From assembly GCA_002205965.3 (NCBI GenBank), contig NADL03000590.1, positions 873,001-937,000 on the forward strand: DNA of 64,000 bases, written 5' to 3'. The translations under genes and the position numbers were made by a program. This stretch comes from Kappaphycus alvarezii (lineage: Eukaryota > Rhodophyta > Florideophyceae > Gigartinales > Solieriaceae). The notes under the pieces were generated by a model. It saw only the letters and a program-made list of their open reading frames with translations. It made no database searches and was not told the origin of the DNA. Below are positions 10,070 through 21,788 of the stretch, piece after piece (within the stretch, counting starts at the first letter, position 1; each line of letters starts with the position of its first letter).

Positions 10070-11300
10070 AATCATCGAGAGTGCGCAGTCTTGAAAATGG
10101 ATCAGCGAACCGATTGACTTTTGACGGGAGGTAACGTGCCTCTATGGAGATTACCAGCTTCTGTAACAAGCGATTTAACACGCTGAGTTGAGTTCTTGCA
10201 TGAGTGGTCGGGACTTGGTTTTCATAGCGTTGAGAATTGCTGAGACTGCTTGATTGTCCTCCCATACTCTGGGGTGAGTATCTGATCTGAGCATGTTTGC
10301 GAACGACCAGATGTTGTCCGTCACGGCATGGAGAGCTCCAAGAATGTTATTGTCTTGACACGAAGAAGAGGATCCCATAAGCCACGAGCTTCCCACGTTC
10401 CTTGGGTCCCCGCTTGCAAATTGGAGCCCAAGGTTCTCCCTTGACCAATGGTCGTTGAAGCGTCTGAATGGAGTGCGAGCGTAGGGGATGGGGTCAACAC
10501 GGGCCTCTCTGGCGGACTGTGAGCTAGATCGCGCCAGTGATTGAGGTCCCGAATCGCTGAGAGAGCCCGCTTCCCTGAGTTGGATGTGTTCAGCTTGAGC
10601 GATTCGTAGATGGATCAGGTGTAGATCCGTGCGAGTGGCATGGCGAGGGAGCATGATATTTCCACTCCTGCGAAGTGGCGTAACAGTTGGACGTCGACCA
10701 GGTGGCGGTTCCCACGTGCTTGGCGGAGCAACTATTGCGAGATTCCCTTGCATTCTTCCATTCACTTTGCGTTTATTCCAAACATCATACGATTGGTGTC
10801 GATAGTAAAACCAAGATGTTCAATGCACTGAGTTCCGGTCCAATTTCCCTTGTTTTCCTTGCGAAGTTTTCCGCAAGGCTTCGAGGGACGGTAGATTTGT
10901 CCGCGAGCCTTGTGAAGACAAGAGCATCGGCGAACTGCGACCAGAAAGCCGTCCATGTACGGTTGCATACGCAGACGAAGTCGATTTCGAACGAAGCGGA
11001 CGAAACGTCTCATTAGCTTGATAAAATTTGCTGGCGAAAGCTTCCATCCAAAAGGGAGGGCGATACAGCGGAAATATCAATTGTCCATCTTGAAAATAAA
11101 CCAGTTGCGAATATCGTGATGTAGTCGAAAATGGTGGTAGCCCTTTTCGATTTCGAACGAAAAAAGGTAGTCTGAACGCTTGAGATCCAGAGCGAACCCT
11201 TCCAGGGTTTCCATTTTGACAAGCATGTCTCAAAATAAGGTAGACTGGCGGGAAAGGTTTACAACCAACCGCTGTTTTTCCCCGTTAACTGCAACTAATA
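10070..11300 (-). pseudogene. Reverse transcriptase and RNase H region of the DIRS-type element (fossil)
   Basis: Characteristic pieces include a DLK...GYHH-like box, LPFGW, the active-site box seen as YMDGFL, and IEHLGFTID. An RNase H segment (NNILGALHAV, WEDNQAVSAILN) follows, then the DIRS-type linker up to PPIWA. It is broken. Confidence 0.68.
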
Positions 11301-11444
11301 CGTTTGAGATCGGGTAGCCATCCTTGTGCAGAATAAAAGCTTCTGCTGCCGTCTGCAGGATCGATAGGGATTAGAGAGAGGCGAAATTGAGTGTCCGAGA
11401 GAGATGTTTTCACCGGGCGCTCGCAAACCCTCGTAAACTTCAAA

Positions 11445-12410
11445 TCAGAGTGCCCAGGAAGGAATTCGGAGGTTTGAAGGGTTTGGGACCAAAAAGAAGC
11501 GCTGCGTTGAGTGTTTCACCATAGGATTCGAGACATAAGACAAAACGACTGCGGAGATGACCGCTTTACCTGCGGCTAGGTTTGTCGGCCGGGCCACACT
11601 GGTTCTTTCCAAGTCCCTTCGGAAGGCGGCAGTTCCCGGCTGCTTGTTGCTTATTGAATTCCTTCGCGTAACCTTTAGAAAGGAGCTCGGCAAACTTCTG
11701 CTGGGCAGATCGGTACAGGTCAGACGCGTAGGGGAAGTCGTCTTCTCTGAGGTACTTCTGGAGAAGAATAGCCTCAGATTTACCAGATTACAAAGAGTTG
11801 GTGAAGAAATCAACTCCTTCCAATACTCTGGAATGGGAAGCTTCAAGAAAGTGGTGTAGAACAGCGAAGGCCTCAGTAGCGGCTTGGACGTCCTTAGCAG
11901 CCAGGGCCTCGGTAACTCGATGGGCACTGGCGAGGGCGTTTTCACAGTTGTTGCCCACATTCCAGAGGACTTCAGCATCCCACCCGTCCCTTTGGTTGGC
12001 TGTCTTGATGCGTCCAATCAGACCTTCAGGTTCCGGAATGAACCTCTTTGCGGGAAACGGAGCGACGGTAAGAGATTTCTCAATCTCGTTGAGCTTACCG
12101 GTGGAGGCGTAAGCTCGCCGAGTAGCGAATGTTTCACCGACCTGCTCGGCACTTGGGGGCGTCAGTGCAAACTGCAGTTGCCTAACCTTGAAGGCCTCTT
12201 CGGCGCCCGTGGAGTGATCGGGGGATCCGACGGCAGATCTGCGGCAGCGGAGGGCCCAGCGACGGGAGCGGCTTGGGCGGAAGGACCGGCACCACACTTA
12301 AGCAAATCGAAGACTTCAGAGAGTTGATTCTCGAGTGTGGAAAACTTGTTTTCAAGGACTTCGATACGGGAACCGGTTGATGCAGCAGAGGAGGATTCGG
12401 CATTAGACAT
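11445..12410 (-). pseudogene. Gag-like region of the DIRS-type element (fossil)
   Basis: It begins with an Ala/Ser/Pro-rich N-terminus and a short coiled-coil-like stretch (IEVLENKFSTLENQLSEVFD), then a helical Ala-rich domain. The position ahead of the reverse transcriptase and the lack of enzyme motifs suggest a structural gag-like product. It is broken. Confidence 0.5.
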
Positions 12411-12544
12411 GGCAAGGGTGTTTTGTTGTGTGAATGCCGGCCTAGACGGTGATTCGTCTGGAGCTTGGTTTGGTCATTGAGATTGTGCAATGAGGGTTGG
12501 CCGCAGTCGCTGGTGGGGAGCGGGGTGAGGTGCATCGAGGCTTA

Positions 12545-15500
12545 GTGTTTGGTTGTGCGAATGCGCCCGAGGGGCTTGGTGAGGACATTCGGCGATGTTG
12601 TGGCCAGTTGCGATGTGGTTGACGATCACTTTTTTCTTGTTGACGTGATCACAGAGGTGATGGTATGGTATATCGATGATCTTGCGCCTTTTTGTAGGGA
12701 GCGACTGGTTGCCACTTGGATCGAAGGTTTATTGTCGACCAGTAGCTTCGTTGAGTTTTCTGTGATGATGCCGCAGTCGCGGATGAGCCATCGGAGCCAG
12801 GAGGTCTGTTGCACTGCGTCAGAGCGGGCGAGGTATTTTGCTACCACCTGCTGTTTGGCGCTGATCCAAGACACGGAGGATTCCCAGGCCCTGTGAATGG
12901 TTCCCGTGCGAGCTTGCGGTCCTTCGCATTTGCGAAGTCGGAGTCATTGTAGTTGACAATGGGGTCGCCGGTGTGCAGTGAATCGTCGCGTTTCTTGTAC
13001 AGGATTCCGTGGTGCGCGGTATGTATGAGGTACTGGAGTAACCACTTGAGGAGGCGGTTATGGTGTTGGGTTGGGCAATTCATGGTTTCTGCGAGGCGAG
13101 CTACAGCGTATTGGATATCTGGTCGGGTACTGTTCGTCAGATAGCGGAGGTCTCCGAGCGTCTGCTAGTAGTGATGTTTGCGATCTGGCGTTAGTGGGGG
13201 TGGTTTCTCTGCTTTCGTCCAGTTGGCATTTTTGGGTAGAGGGGTGGAACGGGTCGTGCGCCGCGTGAGGCGAGTCTTGTGGGGGAGAGATTGGATAGTG
13301 TGTGGTTGTGAGATGTGGATATGGCCTTCGGGTGAGATGTTGATGTGCCAATTGAGGAACGTGGTGCGGTGCCCGAGGTCAAAGATTTTGTATTTTTGTT
13401 GAAGGATGTAAATAGCTCGCGGATGAGGCGTTTGGAGGGTGAGACAGGTAGGAAATCGTCTATACTGACCGCTACAAGAGAGAGGTCTCCCTTGCTGGTT
13501 TTATGAATAGGCAGGGTTCGGTATGGCTTTGAACATACCGGTGGGTTGCTAGGTAGCGTAGAAGGCCTTTGTGATACGTGTGGGCCGAGGGCGGGGGTCC
13601 TTCCATAGTGGTTGCGTAGGAGGATGCCTGTATGATTAGGGTGGCGTCTTTCTCCGTTGAAGTGGGGTTCTTCCTTGATGAACAGTGGTGTGGTGTGCGA
13701 GTACTTTTCGTGGAGGTATGCCGCTGTGAGATCAAAATGACCGACGTGCCAGCCATGATATGCGGCGAGAGCCAGTAACAAGCGAGCTGTGGTCCTCTCG
13801 GATATAGTTTTACAGTTGGGGTCGTAGTGAAAATATGGTTGCACCTTGTCTCCTTGTACCGAGCAGAGAGCTTTTCTGTCGAGTGTTAGATTTGGAGAGT
13901 GATTGTATCTTTAGGACATTTTTAGCGGGATGACCTTCACGCCTCGCTGGACTTGGTTGTTTTGGATCCATGGAAATGTGTTCTCCCCTTCTAAAGTGTC
14001 GAGCCCCTCGTTGTGGGCTATTGCCCATGCTTCTGCATCAGGGTAGGTGCGTGTGGCGGTGGTTTGAGGCAGGTCTGGGAGGCGCTGCGGGGCAGAATTG
14101 AGGGAAAGGCGGTCGTGAGCGAGGGGTCATGCTGGCTGGGGTTTTATGGTTTGAAATTCATGGCGCGTGCTTGCCGGCACTCATTTATCGGTGGGTGCCA
14201 GACGCATATGATGCTCTCATCAATGGAATGCATGTAGCGGACCAGTTTGGATCGGATATCCAGTTTCAATTTCTTTTTGTGCCCCGGAATGTGGTTTAAT
14301 TTGCCGAAGGTGTAGATTTTCTTGATCTGAGGTGTGCGATTGTGCCAGAGTTCGGAGGGGGAAGTGTCTGTGGTTGAGTGGATCATGAGGTTGTATTTGA
14401 AAACGAAATCCTTGACAGCGTCTTCCCAGTATTCAAGTGGTAGTCCCGCGGTGTTGAGTGCTGCCCTAGAAAGCGTTCATGATGGTGAGATGTATGCGCT
14501 CAGCCCTTGAGTTCTCTTGGGGTTGATATTCGGCACGCTTCTTTAGTGTGGTACTATTGCGCTTGTATAGTTCGAAGAGCGGGAAGGAGTAGTATTCTTT
14601 GGCATTGTCCACCCGTATGAAATGAGGATGGGAGCCATGGGTGGTGTTGATTATGGCAAATTGGGTGGGAATGAATCGTTCGACTTCATGTCTCGTTTTG
14701 AGGAAGTAGATAAGTATGTCGCGGCTTTGCGCATCAATGAACGTCATAAAGTGGAGGCATCCGAGCTTGGACGGTGGCTTGATGGGTCCGCAGGTGTCAT
14801 TGCTGGTAAATGCACCCACTTGGTATGTTTTTGTGTTCAGTTAATGTGCAGCTTTGACAAGCTTGGCGTTTCGGCACGTCCGGCTGGTGATGGGAGGTGA
14901 GGTTTGTTTGAGTGCATGGGGGATGAAGGGGATAGTGTTATTTTTGTCCATACTTTGGATTGCACGTGGCGGGGCATGATTGAGTATCAAGTGACATTTG
15001 TACGCGAGTGCTGTTGTTTTTGTGTTAGGAGTGTGGGGAAGCGGGATTCTGCGTTTCGGTGCGTTTGCCGTTGAGGTGTTTTGATGGTCCGTATCTGAAT
15101 TCGATTGGGTTGAGTTGATGTGCTGTGTCTGGTCTCGGGTCTGACGGGTGTGGGACGAGCAAGGTGGGGGTTTTTGACAGACGTTGTACTAGTTTTCGCA
15201 CGCAATGATACGGATGGGGTAGTGTCTATGCGAGCTTGGGGTTTGGCGGAGCTGAGGTCGTGTATGAGGTAGCTACTCTTGTCTGCGTTTCATGGTGCTA
15301 GGGTGATAGGCTGGAGTCCTTTTGGGGTGCGATGGGTAAGGACGGCATAGTCGGCTTTGAAAATGATGGGTCCGGATGCCGTCACCACTGAGCGTACAGA
15401 TAGAAGGTTGGTGCAAAGCGACGGGTTAGAAAACGCCGGGGCAGTGATCCGGTTACGCTTGGTCAGCTGAAGGATGGTTGGATCGGTATGGGTGCATGCA

Positions 15501-16182
15501 GAGTCAGTATTGGTGGCTGTTGCGATGGGAATAGGGTATGGGAGTGTCTGCATATTGTGTGAAGGTTTCGTGTGAAGGATAGGGTGGGCGCCTGAGTCCA
15601 GTGCGCGCTTAAGTTCTTTGTCGGAGGACTGGGTGTCGGGTTCCTCTTGGTTTCTGACTAGCTGCTGAATATCTTTCGCGATTTCACTGTAATCGATGGC
15701 TGCTTTATGTTCAACTGCCTTGGGCTTCTTGTGTTTGGGGTAGGTGGGGTCTCAGAACTGTGCGTCGGTGTGGCGGGGATTCGCAAAGCTGAGTGCGAGG
15801 TGGTGCTTGCACTGGTTTTGCATGCTCCTGGCTGGTTTTGCATTCGAACGGAGAGCCCGGACTTGGCGCAGGAATTCATCGAGCGCAGCGTCGGTGGTGT
15901 TCTGCATCCTACTGGAGGATGAAGGTCGCGAGCATCGATTGATGCGGCGGCTCCACTGACAGAGATGAGCCAGGGGGCATAGTTTGATCGGTCGAGTTTT
16001 GGGATTTGCGGTATGCTGATGTTCATGGTTGCTTGGGGTGGCCAGGTGTTTCGGGTATAAGGGAAGTTTGTCTCAGTTGATAACAGCTTGGCGAGTCGCA
16101 GAAGCTCGCGTAGGAGCTCTGTAAAGGGGGCGGATTGTACCCGTCTGTATGCGCAGGTGGCGCGAGGTATTGCTTGGTTCAT
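12545..16182 (-). pseudogene. Gag-pol region of the older Copia element (fossil)
   Basis: Recognisable parts, right to left: a gag start near 16182; an integrase core near 14819-14466 (FIDAQSRD, RVDNAKEYYS, ENSRAERIH) and its C-terminal part to 14144; reverse transcriptase near 13844-13190 (FDLTAAYLHEKY); and RNase H near 12874-12545 (SWISAKQQVVAKYLARSDA, ending in a NIA..LTKPL-like tail). Many interruptions are present. Confidence 0.68.
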
Positions 16183-16246
16183 GGTTGGGGTTGTGTTGTT
16201 AAAGTTAGGGTTTTGTCGATCGGTGTGGCGCGTTTTTTTCCATAAC

Positions 16247-16352
16247 CTATCGGAACGTAGACCCTCGCATCCCTCTACATTTGCTGTTTGTCGACGACGG
16301 CTCGCCTTTCGTACTGTAATGTTTCTAAGACAGCCTGTCTTGGGTGCTTTGT
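16247..16352 (-). repeat. Candidate 5' LTR of the older Copia element
   Basis: Partner of 7390-7496, lying about 65 bp upstream of the gag start at 16182. It contains the inverted repeat AAGACAGCCTGTCTT. Read on the minus strand, TGTCTTAGAAACATTACAG resembles the LTR start of the younger Copia element at 51112 (TGTCAGAACATTACAG). Confidence 0.5.
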
Positions 16353-16679
16353 CAATACAATTGGAAGTTTGATTATTCCCGAGAAGTCGTTTAGCTTCGA
16401 TCTAGAGGTAATTGATTGCGAGGAGTAGAGATAAGCATATATCTTGAAAGAATCTTATCAGTATTCATTATCGTCCTCGTGATTTGTTGAAATTGATTTA
16501 AATGGAATATTTTTTGTCTTTTTTTGACTCTGCGATTAGACAAAAGTATATGTACAGTTATTAAACTGCTTGCTTCGGTACATATCAAGCAACTTAAGAT
16601 ACAATATCAAGAAAAAATCATGTAGTTCTGAAGTTAAAAGTAGGCTTCTAACCTAGGGAGAGTTTCAGATACGACTATT
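16353..16679. other. No recognisable gene
   Basis: AT-rich sequence right of the Copia boundary; only a 65-codon open frame without similarity to anything I know. Confidence 0.4.
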
Positions 16680-16865
16680 CACGGAAGATTGGTGGTAAGG
16701 CCTGCTCATTCAAAACTAACTTGTGGCAACTTGGTCTTGTGACCTTACCTGCCTCTCCATACCCTCATAACTTTACTACTGTAGCACTTTTGTCGCTTTT
16801 AATATCAAAGTTTTGAGATAATGGGTGCTTGAATTTTCATCATCGCCACTTCATCAATATTAACA
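16680..16865 (+). repeat. Tail fragment of the acidic-ORF element family (copy 4)
   Basis: GGTGGTAAGGCCTGC...CTACTGTAGCACTTTTGTCGCT aligns with GGTGGTAGAGCCTGCC...ATACTGCGGTAGCACTTTTCTCGCT at 22770-22880 and with the tail of copy 1. No ORF portion lies next to it. Confidence 0.6.
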
Positions 16866-17649
16866 AGCAAGTCCATGGGTTTAATTTCACACAAAATTTA
16901 CTGCAAGGAAGTTGGTTAGCTTCGTATAATGCTACTTCTACAAAAACTGTTCTGAATCAAATAACTGCTGTCAGAGTCAAGATAAAACCAGGTTAACATA
17001 AATATGACTCTCCGTTTCATAAAATAAAAATTACTCAATTATTACTGCGTTAATCTTTGAACAAGTTAGTTGCGTTCGCAATTTTCAATGGATAATCCTT
17101 GGAACATAACAATGGGATCCATTTTTCGGTTGCTCAACAGAATGTACACATTACGATCTCTGTGAATTTTGTCTCTCTTCTTTCTTCTTGAGGAATTCAT
17201 TTTTTTGTCTTGTATAAAAATATGCATATTTAACAGAGCTTGCAGTCAGGAGTTTTCATTTCCCGGAATAGTTATATTTCGAACCCATCTGTGTATCTGC
17301 ATATAACCAATGATAATTTTAATCTTGGTGGACACCAAGTTTTGACGGTTAAGTCATTGACACATTTTGTACCAAAGCTGCCCTGTTCACAATTGAAGCC
17401 GATAGGAAAGTTATAGTAGCATATATTATGTTTTATTACAACCGAAAAGGTTTCCCAATTTGGTTAGGATCGAAATTTTTGGAAAATGACTATTTGAGGA
17501 TCGAAAAGCGACTTAATCTTTTCTGGGAATTAACTGATACCAAATTTGAGATTTAAATTCTGTGACAAAGTGAGACCTTGTATGTTTGGCGGATCCAATT
17601 CGGGTACCATTTTCCCCCATCCATTTATCCGCATCCCAGTTTGTTATCT
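16866..17649. other. No recognisable gene
   Basis: AT-rich sequence without long open frames, known RNA genes or clear repeats. Confidence 0.45.
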
Positions 17650-18760
17650 TTTTCGTTTGGCGCACCAGCACTAGTTACTTAAGCACATAGAATCTTAACA
17701 TAGTGAGGAATCTTGAAATGGGATCAACGTAAAATAAAATGTCCCGTTAACCAGGATGCGAGTTGTTGCAGAATAAATTGCTACAGTAAATGTTAGCAAA
17801 CAACGGCTTTGGGATGGAAGTGAAAAAAAGTTATTGCTCTAGTAATCAGTTCTAAAGTGGCAGACTTTGAAACCTCTTCTGGAGGATAGAAAGCTGATGG
17901 AAGATTTTTTGTTCGATTATGACTCCCAACTTGGCTTCCGTTTCCTGAAAGAAGTCTTTTATTCGGCTTATATATGCTTTTCTCCAAACTAAAATCTCAG
18001 TAAAACTACTAAATGAGAAAAAATTAGGAAAAAATTCATGTGGACGCAGCATACTTTACAAAAGATACGTGGTCGAAAATAATCAAATCTACTCCTCAAG
18101 ATCTTTTTGCTCTAGATCAGAATCTATTAATTCCCTCAGGACATCATATGTATCTGTATAGTCTCCTCATGTACCCTTTAATGGCTTACGACTGCCTGCC
18201 TCTTCCTGCAACTAATATTGTTCACTTAACACCCCTCCAACCTTATTCATGGCTGGGGAGCACCTAATTCATCTTATTTGTTCATTTCTCTCCCATATGA
18301 CTGGGTTTCATATCCCTCTCTTCATCTCCAGACTCCTAGACCTCCTCTTCTTCACCACCGGATTCGCCTCCGCCCTCCTCTTTATCTGTCCCCTAGATCA
18401 GTTCCGAGGCCATCCACTACTCGAAGCACTCTCCTGCCTAATCTTCTTCTTCTTCCGAGTTCCCCCATCACGTCCTTTGTTTCGATCTCCATGAAGTGCT
18501 CAAAAGCCCCGTCAAGCACACCCATGTTTTTCGGCGGAGGAAATCCTCTACGTGGGTTGGGCGAATAGGATAGAAGGGAGACGATGATGGGGCGGGATTG
18601 GAGGGATTTAGGAATGGCATTAGAATGGGGAAGTCGGTGCACGTTTGTTTCCAAATCGGTTTAAATTGTCTATTCTTTGTTATAAGAGGGCCGTGAACAT
18701 ATTTTATCCCGCACCTGACGGGTTTATGTAGCGTGAACAGGCTCATATTGGCAGGCTTAC
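17650..18760 (-). mobile_element. Acidic-ORF element family, degraded copy 2
   Basis: Minus-strand copy of the element at 853-2316. The gene region (18654-18089) keeps SRPIIVSLLSYSP near the start and DVLRELIDSDLEQKDLEE at the end, against SRPINGLALMNYG and NILEELFGSDLENDDCKE in copy 1. The tail aligns on the plus strand: CCCAACTTGGCTTCC, TCGGCTTATATATGCTTTTC and AATCTCAGTAAAAC at 17920-18010 match the corresponding series at 1110-1200. The middle is shifted between frames, so the ORF is dead. The promoter region is less clear than in copies 1 and 3, and the left end is approximate. Confidence 0.6.
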
Positions 18761-20064
18761 TTAATCAAAAAGTATGCTCATGGAGGTAAATTGAACGTAC
18801 ATCAATCAAAGAAAGCGTATAAGCAAATATTTAGGCGACTGTATACATCAGTGCACTGAGTCTAAAACATCTCTCATATCTTTCAACCAAGGAAAGAGTC
18901 ACATCACAAAAAAAATAACGTCTTGGAATCTTGATTGTGTTAAAATATGTTTGAGGTCTAGAGGTAAACGAGTATGGCAACGGTCGAGGGCGATGTTGGA
19001 CTGTGGTGTTCTGGTGCTTCCGAGTCTGCTGCTTTTATTTAGTTAGGTGCTTCCAAATTATTCGCCGCGGCTGCCGGATTTTTGCATCGGCGAGGTGTGT
19101 TTTGATTTTTTGATGGTGATACGTGGCCATCTGGCGTCATGAAATCACTCTGGCATATATGAATGGAGAGAGCTGGGTGTTGTGTCGCCAGGCAATTAGA
19201 TCATCTCGTTAATCATCCTGAGCAGATTGCTCAGCGTCCTTAACAACCTTGGCGTTAACGGTGACGCCGGTATATTGACACAAAACCGCCTCAATATGCG
19301 AAATTTAATTGGAAAAACACCATTTTCACAGAAACAACATACAGTAGAATCAGTGCTCTATCTTATAATAAGCTACACTGCTTAATACCAGAAGCTCTTT
19401 GACATTGGGCTTGATTAGGCTTCAAAGCAATCCTCAAGAATAGAACTCTTTTGTTCTAAATTTTTGATTTGGGACAGTTTGTCATTCCACAAGGAGTATT
19501 AGGGTCTCATACTGCGAATATCAAAATTTCTACAATAAACAACTTTATTCAGATATACAGATCAAACACTGAACATGGTCTCTTCACGATGATGCTTCCA
19601 TGGACGTAAGACCTCACGAAAGCACCCAATTTGAGACTTCCTCGCCAGTCTCCTTTCCAATCACGTCTCATTGAGGCTCTGCCATACGATTGCGCGACGG
19701 GAGTGCAACGCAGTTAAACGCCGGTTCTCTGCAGTAGATTACGGATAGTCTATATGACGCTGTTTCTCCCGCCCTATTTCGAAACGGCTGGCATCAGCAA
19801 GTTTCCGTCTTTTCTCCCTCTCTTGAAGAGTAGACAACACAGCCAAGGATGTGATATGCTGCTAGTACTATTTCGTTACACGAATAGTTCCCTCATCGTC
19901 AACCTCAACAGCTTGTGGTAACGATCTAGATCGGTTTTAAAAGGAACAAAAACACCTTCTAAACTCAATTGCGGTACTCAATCTTCGCAATAAAACGAAA
20001 GTTTCTTTAAGGACTCAACTGACGCACATGAGTTCTCATAATCCCAAATTTCAGTTCGAGAAAA
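18761..20064. other. No recognisable gene
   Basis: AT-rich filler between acidic-ORF copy 2 and the pogo-like relic. I see no domain, RNA gene or obvious tandem repeat; it may include a terminal part of the pogo-like element. Confidence 0.4.
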
Positions 20065-21322
20065 TCAGCTTTGGATATTAGAATAAGTAGCGGATGAATT
20101 GTATGCAGCCGACATCAACGCTGACAGATCAAACGAATCCATCGTTTTCTTCGTTCTAGACATTCTGAAAAATTCCTGACCCGAATGCGCCTTGAAAGAA
20201 GAATAAACTGAAAATTTTAACGGCTGCAGCACATGATATGTATGATCCGGTAGTCTAATAGCAATAATTCCATGCTTTCGTAATAGCCTAAGGACCTCAA
20301 TTTGACCGCAGTATGAGTATCCTTCCATGACGAGCAGCAAGTGCGTGCCGCCCTTTCTCAAAGGAGGTGTCTCCTCAATAAACCTCCTGGCCAGGTCAAG
20401 AAAAATTGCGGAGTCTACCCCACCTGGATCACGTTGGTAGAAATACCACTCAGGAAGGAAGTCCAATTAAGTTTGCACATCGCCAAGAACTCGTCTGAAG
20501 CTAGGATTCTTCTCAGGGAACACTACGACTGGATTTTATGATTTATCTATAGTGTTACACTCAAACATTAGTGTAAATCAGTCCATGTTCCCTCTTATGC
20601 TGACAGGTGTCGTATCAAATTTCTTGTCAAGATATTTAATTTCCTTTCTAGCACACGTAACAGTCATACCATGGAGATATATCCCTGTTTCATCGAAATT
20701 GGATATGTATATGGGTCTGCGGTCTCGAAAATATGCATTATGGCCTTAACCCGAGTAAAATTATGTCCAGTAATTGCTGTAGTAACGGCTTTGATTCTTT
20801 TTTTCTTCAATTGCCCTCATTGTCTTGATTTTCAACGTATGAAGCAGGGATTTGAACGCTGATATCCGAAGTTTAGAGAGCTTTCCATCACCAAATTTTA
20901 CGTGCAACCCTCTGCTCGGCCGTAGGTCTTGCACTACGGACGAGACAAGTTCAGTCACATCTTGTTTAGTAAGAGGCATACATGTGTTGATGTAATGCTT
21001 GATACTTCACAGATCAGTCTCTGCTCGCTTTCCGCAAGCACTTTTGGTCTCCCTCGCTCATTTATAATCAAATCAGTGTCATCTACACATTAAGATTCAT
21101 GTCCTCTATCGGTTGCCCACTTAATAAACACACGATGAAGCTTGCAGTTGTCCATAGAATACTTGGTTGGAAGTTTACCGATGGACCGTCCGTGTTTGAA
21201 CGATAAAAGATGACTACCTGAAACCGTTCATATATAATGAGATCACCAAAGTCCACAACCAGATCTGCCGCAGCCATTTTCAGGCGCGCGCGAATCGGAA
21301 CTGATTTTTTTGTCGTCGTCAT
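20065..21322 (-). pseudogene. pogo/Tigger-like DDE transposase relic
   Basis: Minus-strand transposase of the pogo/Jerky branch of Tc1/mariner, a cut-and-paste enzyme. From an ATG at 21322 (MTTTKKSVPIRARLKMAAAD), frames give an N-terminal DNA-binding part, then the linker TKQDVTELVSSVVQDL, then the first catalytic box NFDETG near 20690. The C-terminal half of the DDE_1 domain follows: GGVDSAIFLDLARRF, PLRKGGTHLLLVMEGYSYCG, HGIIAIRLPDHTYHVLQPLKF and SFKAHSGQEF. In active relatives the second and third acidic residues lie in LLLxMDGY and QPLDV; here they read MEGY and QPLKF, so at least the third is lost. Several stops and frame changes lie between, so it cannot be active. No terminal inverted repeat was identified. 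Confidence 0.75.
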
Positions 21323-21788
21323 CTACCGGCTTTTTATTTACTGCAGTCCCTTCTCTTGTCCAAAATTTGTTTTGGTTCTGGTCTTTCCTCGCTCTCCCTC
21401 ACTCTTAACACCTTCCCAGGGAAAATATCTCTCCTTCCTTATCCTTGCTTATCCTTTCCGCGGTCCTCTCCAAACTCACTGCCCTTTTATATAGATATTT
21501 TCATACTACATCCAACCCTCTAAATCGATCCAAAATCAAGTTCTTTTCCCCTTTTTGATTACCTTCATTTCAAAATTCTTCTTCTTGAGAAAATGGGCGC
21601 AAATGGACTACTGCAAATTACCTTTTAGATTTTTTCTATCTCTTTCAAATCTATAGAATGCGCCTTCGGGGCCTATTTAGACCCCTTTACTCTAAGTTTC
21701 AAGCCCCCGATCATTCTACTCACTACCCCTCTACCCTTACCTATTCCAAACACCCTCAACCACCTGTTAATTCCTAAATTTCACCAAA

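Larger units (their letters stand above)
7500..12500 (-). mobile_element. DIRS-type tyrosine-recombinase retroelement nested in the Copia element
   Basis: A fossil read from right to left: a gag-like region (12410-11445), reverse transcriptase with RNase H (about 11300-10070), and a tyrosine-recombinase region (about 9640-8650), the order seen in DIRS/Ngaro-like elements. It follows directly after the RNase H end of the Copia coding region and precedes the left Copia repeat, so it inserted into that element. The 7.5-8.6 kb part holds no domain I know and may be its terminal region. It is broken at several places. Its ends are approximate because I could not fix its terminal repeats. Confidence 0.66.
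7390..16352 (-). mobile_element. Old Copia LTR element, interrupted by a DIRS-type element
   Basis: A fossil Copia element read from right to left: gag region (about 16182-15658), protease/linker region (15560-15290), integrase (14820-14144), reverse transcriptase (13860-13190), RNase H (12874-12545), then a foreign block (about 12.5-7.5 kb) and the left direct repeat. Order and content (integrase before reverse transcriptase) are those of Copia/Ty1. It is broken many times. The flanking repeats differ by about a fifth, so it is old. Confidence 0.68.
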
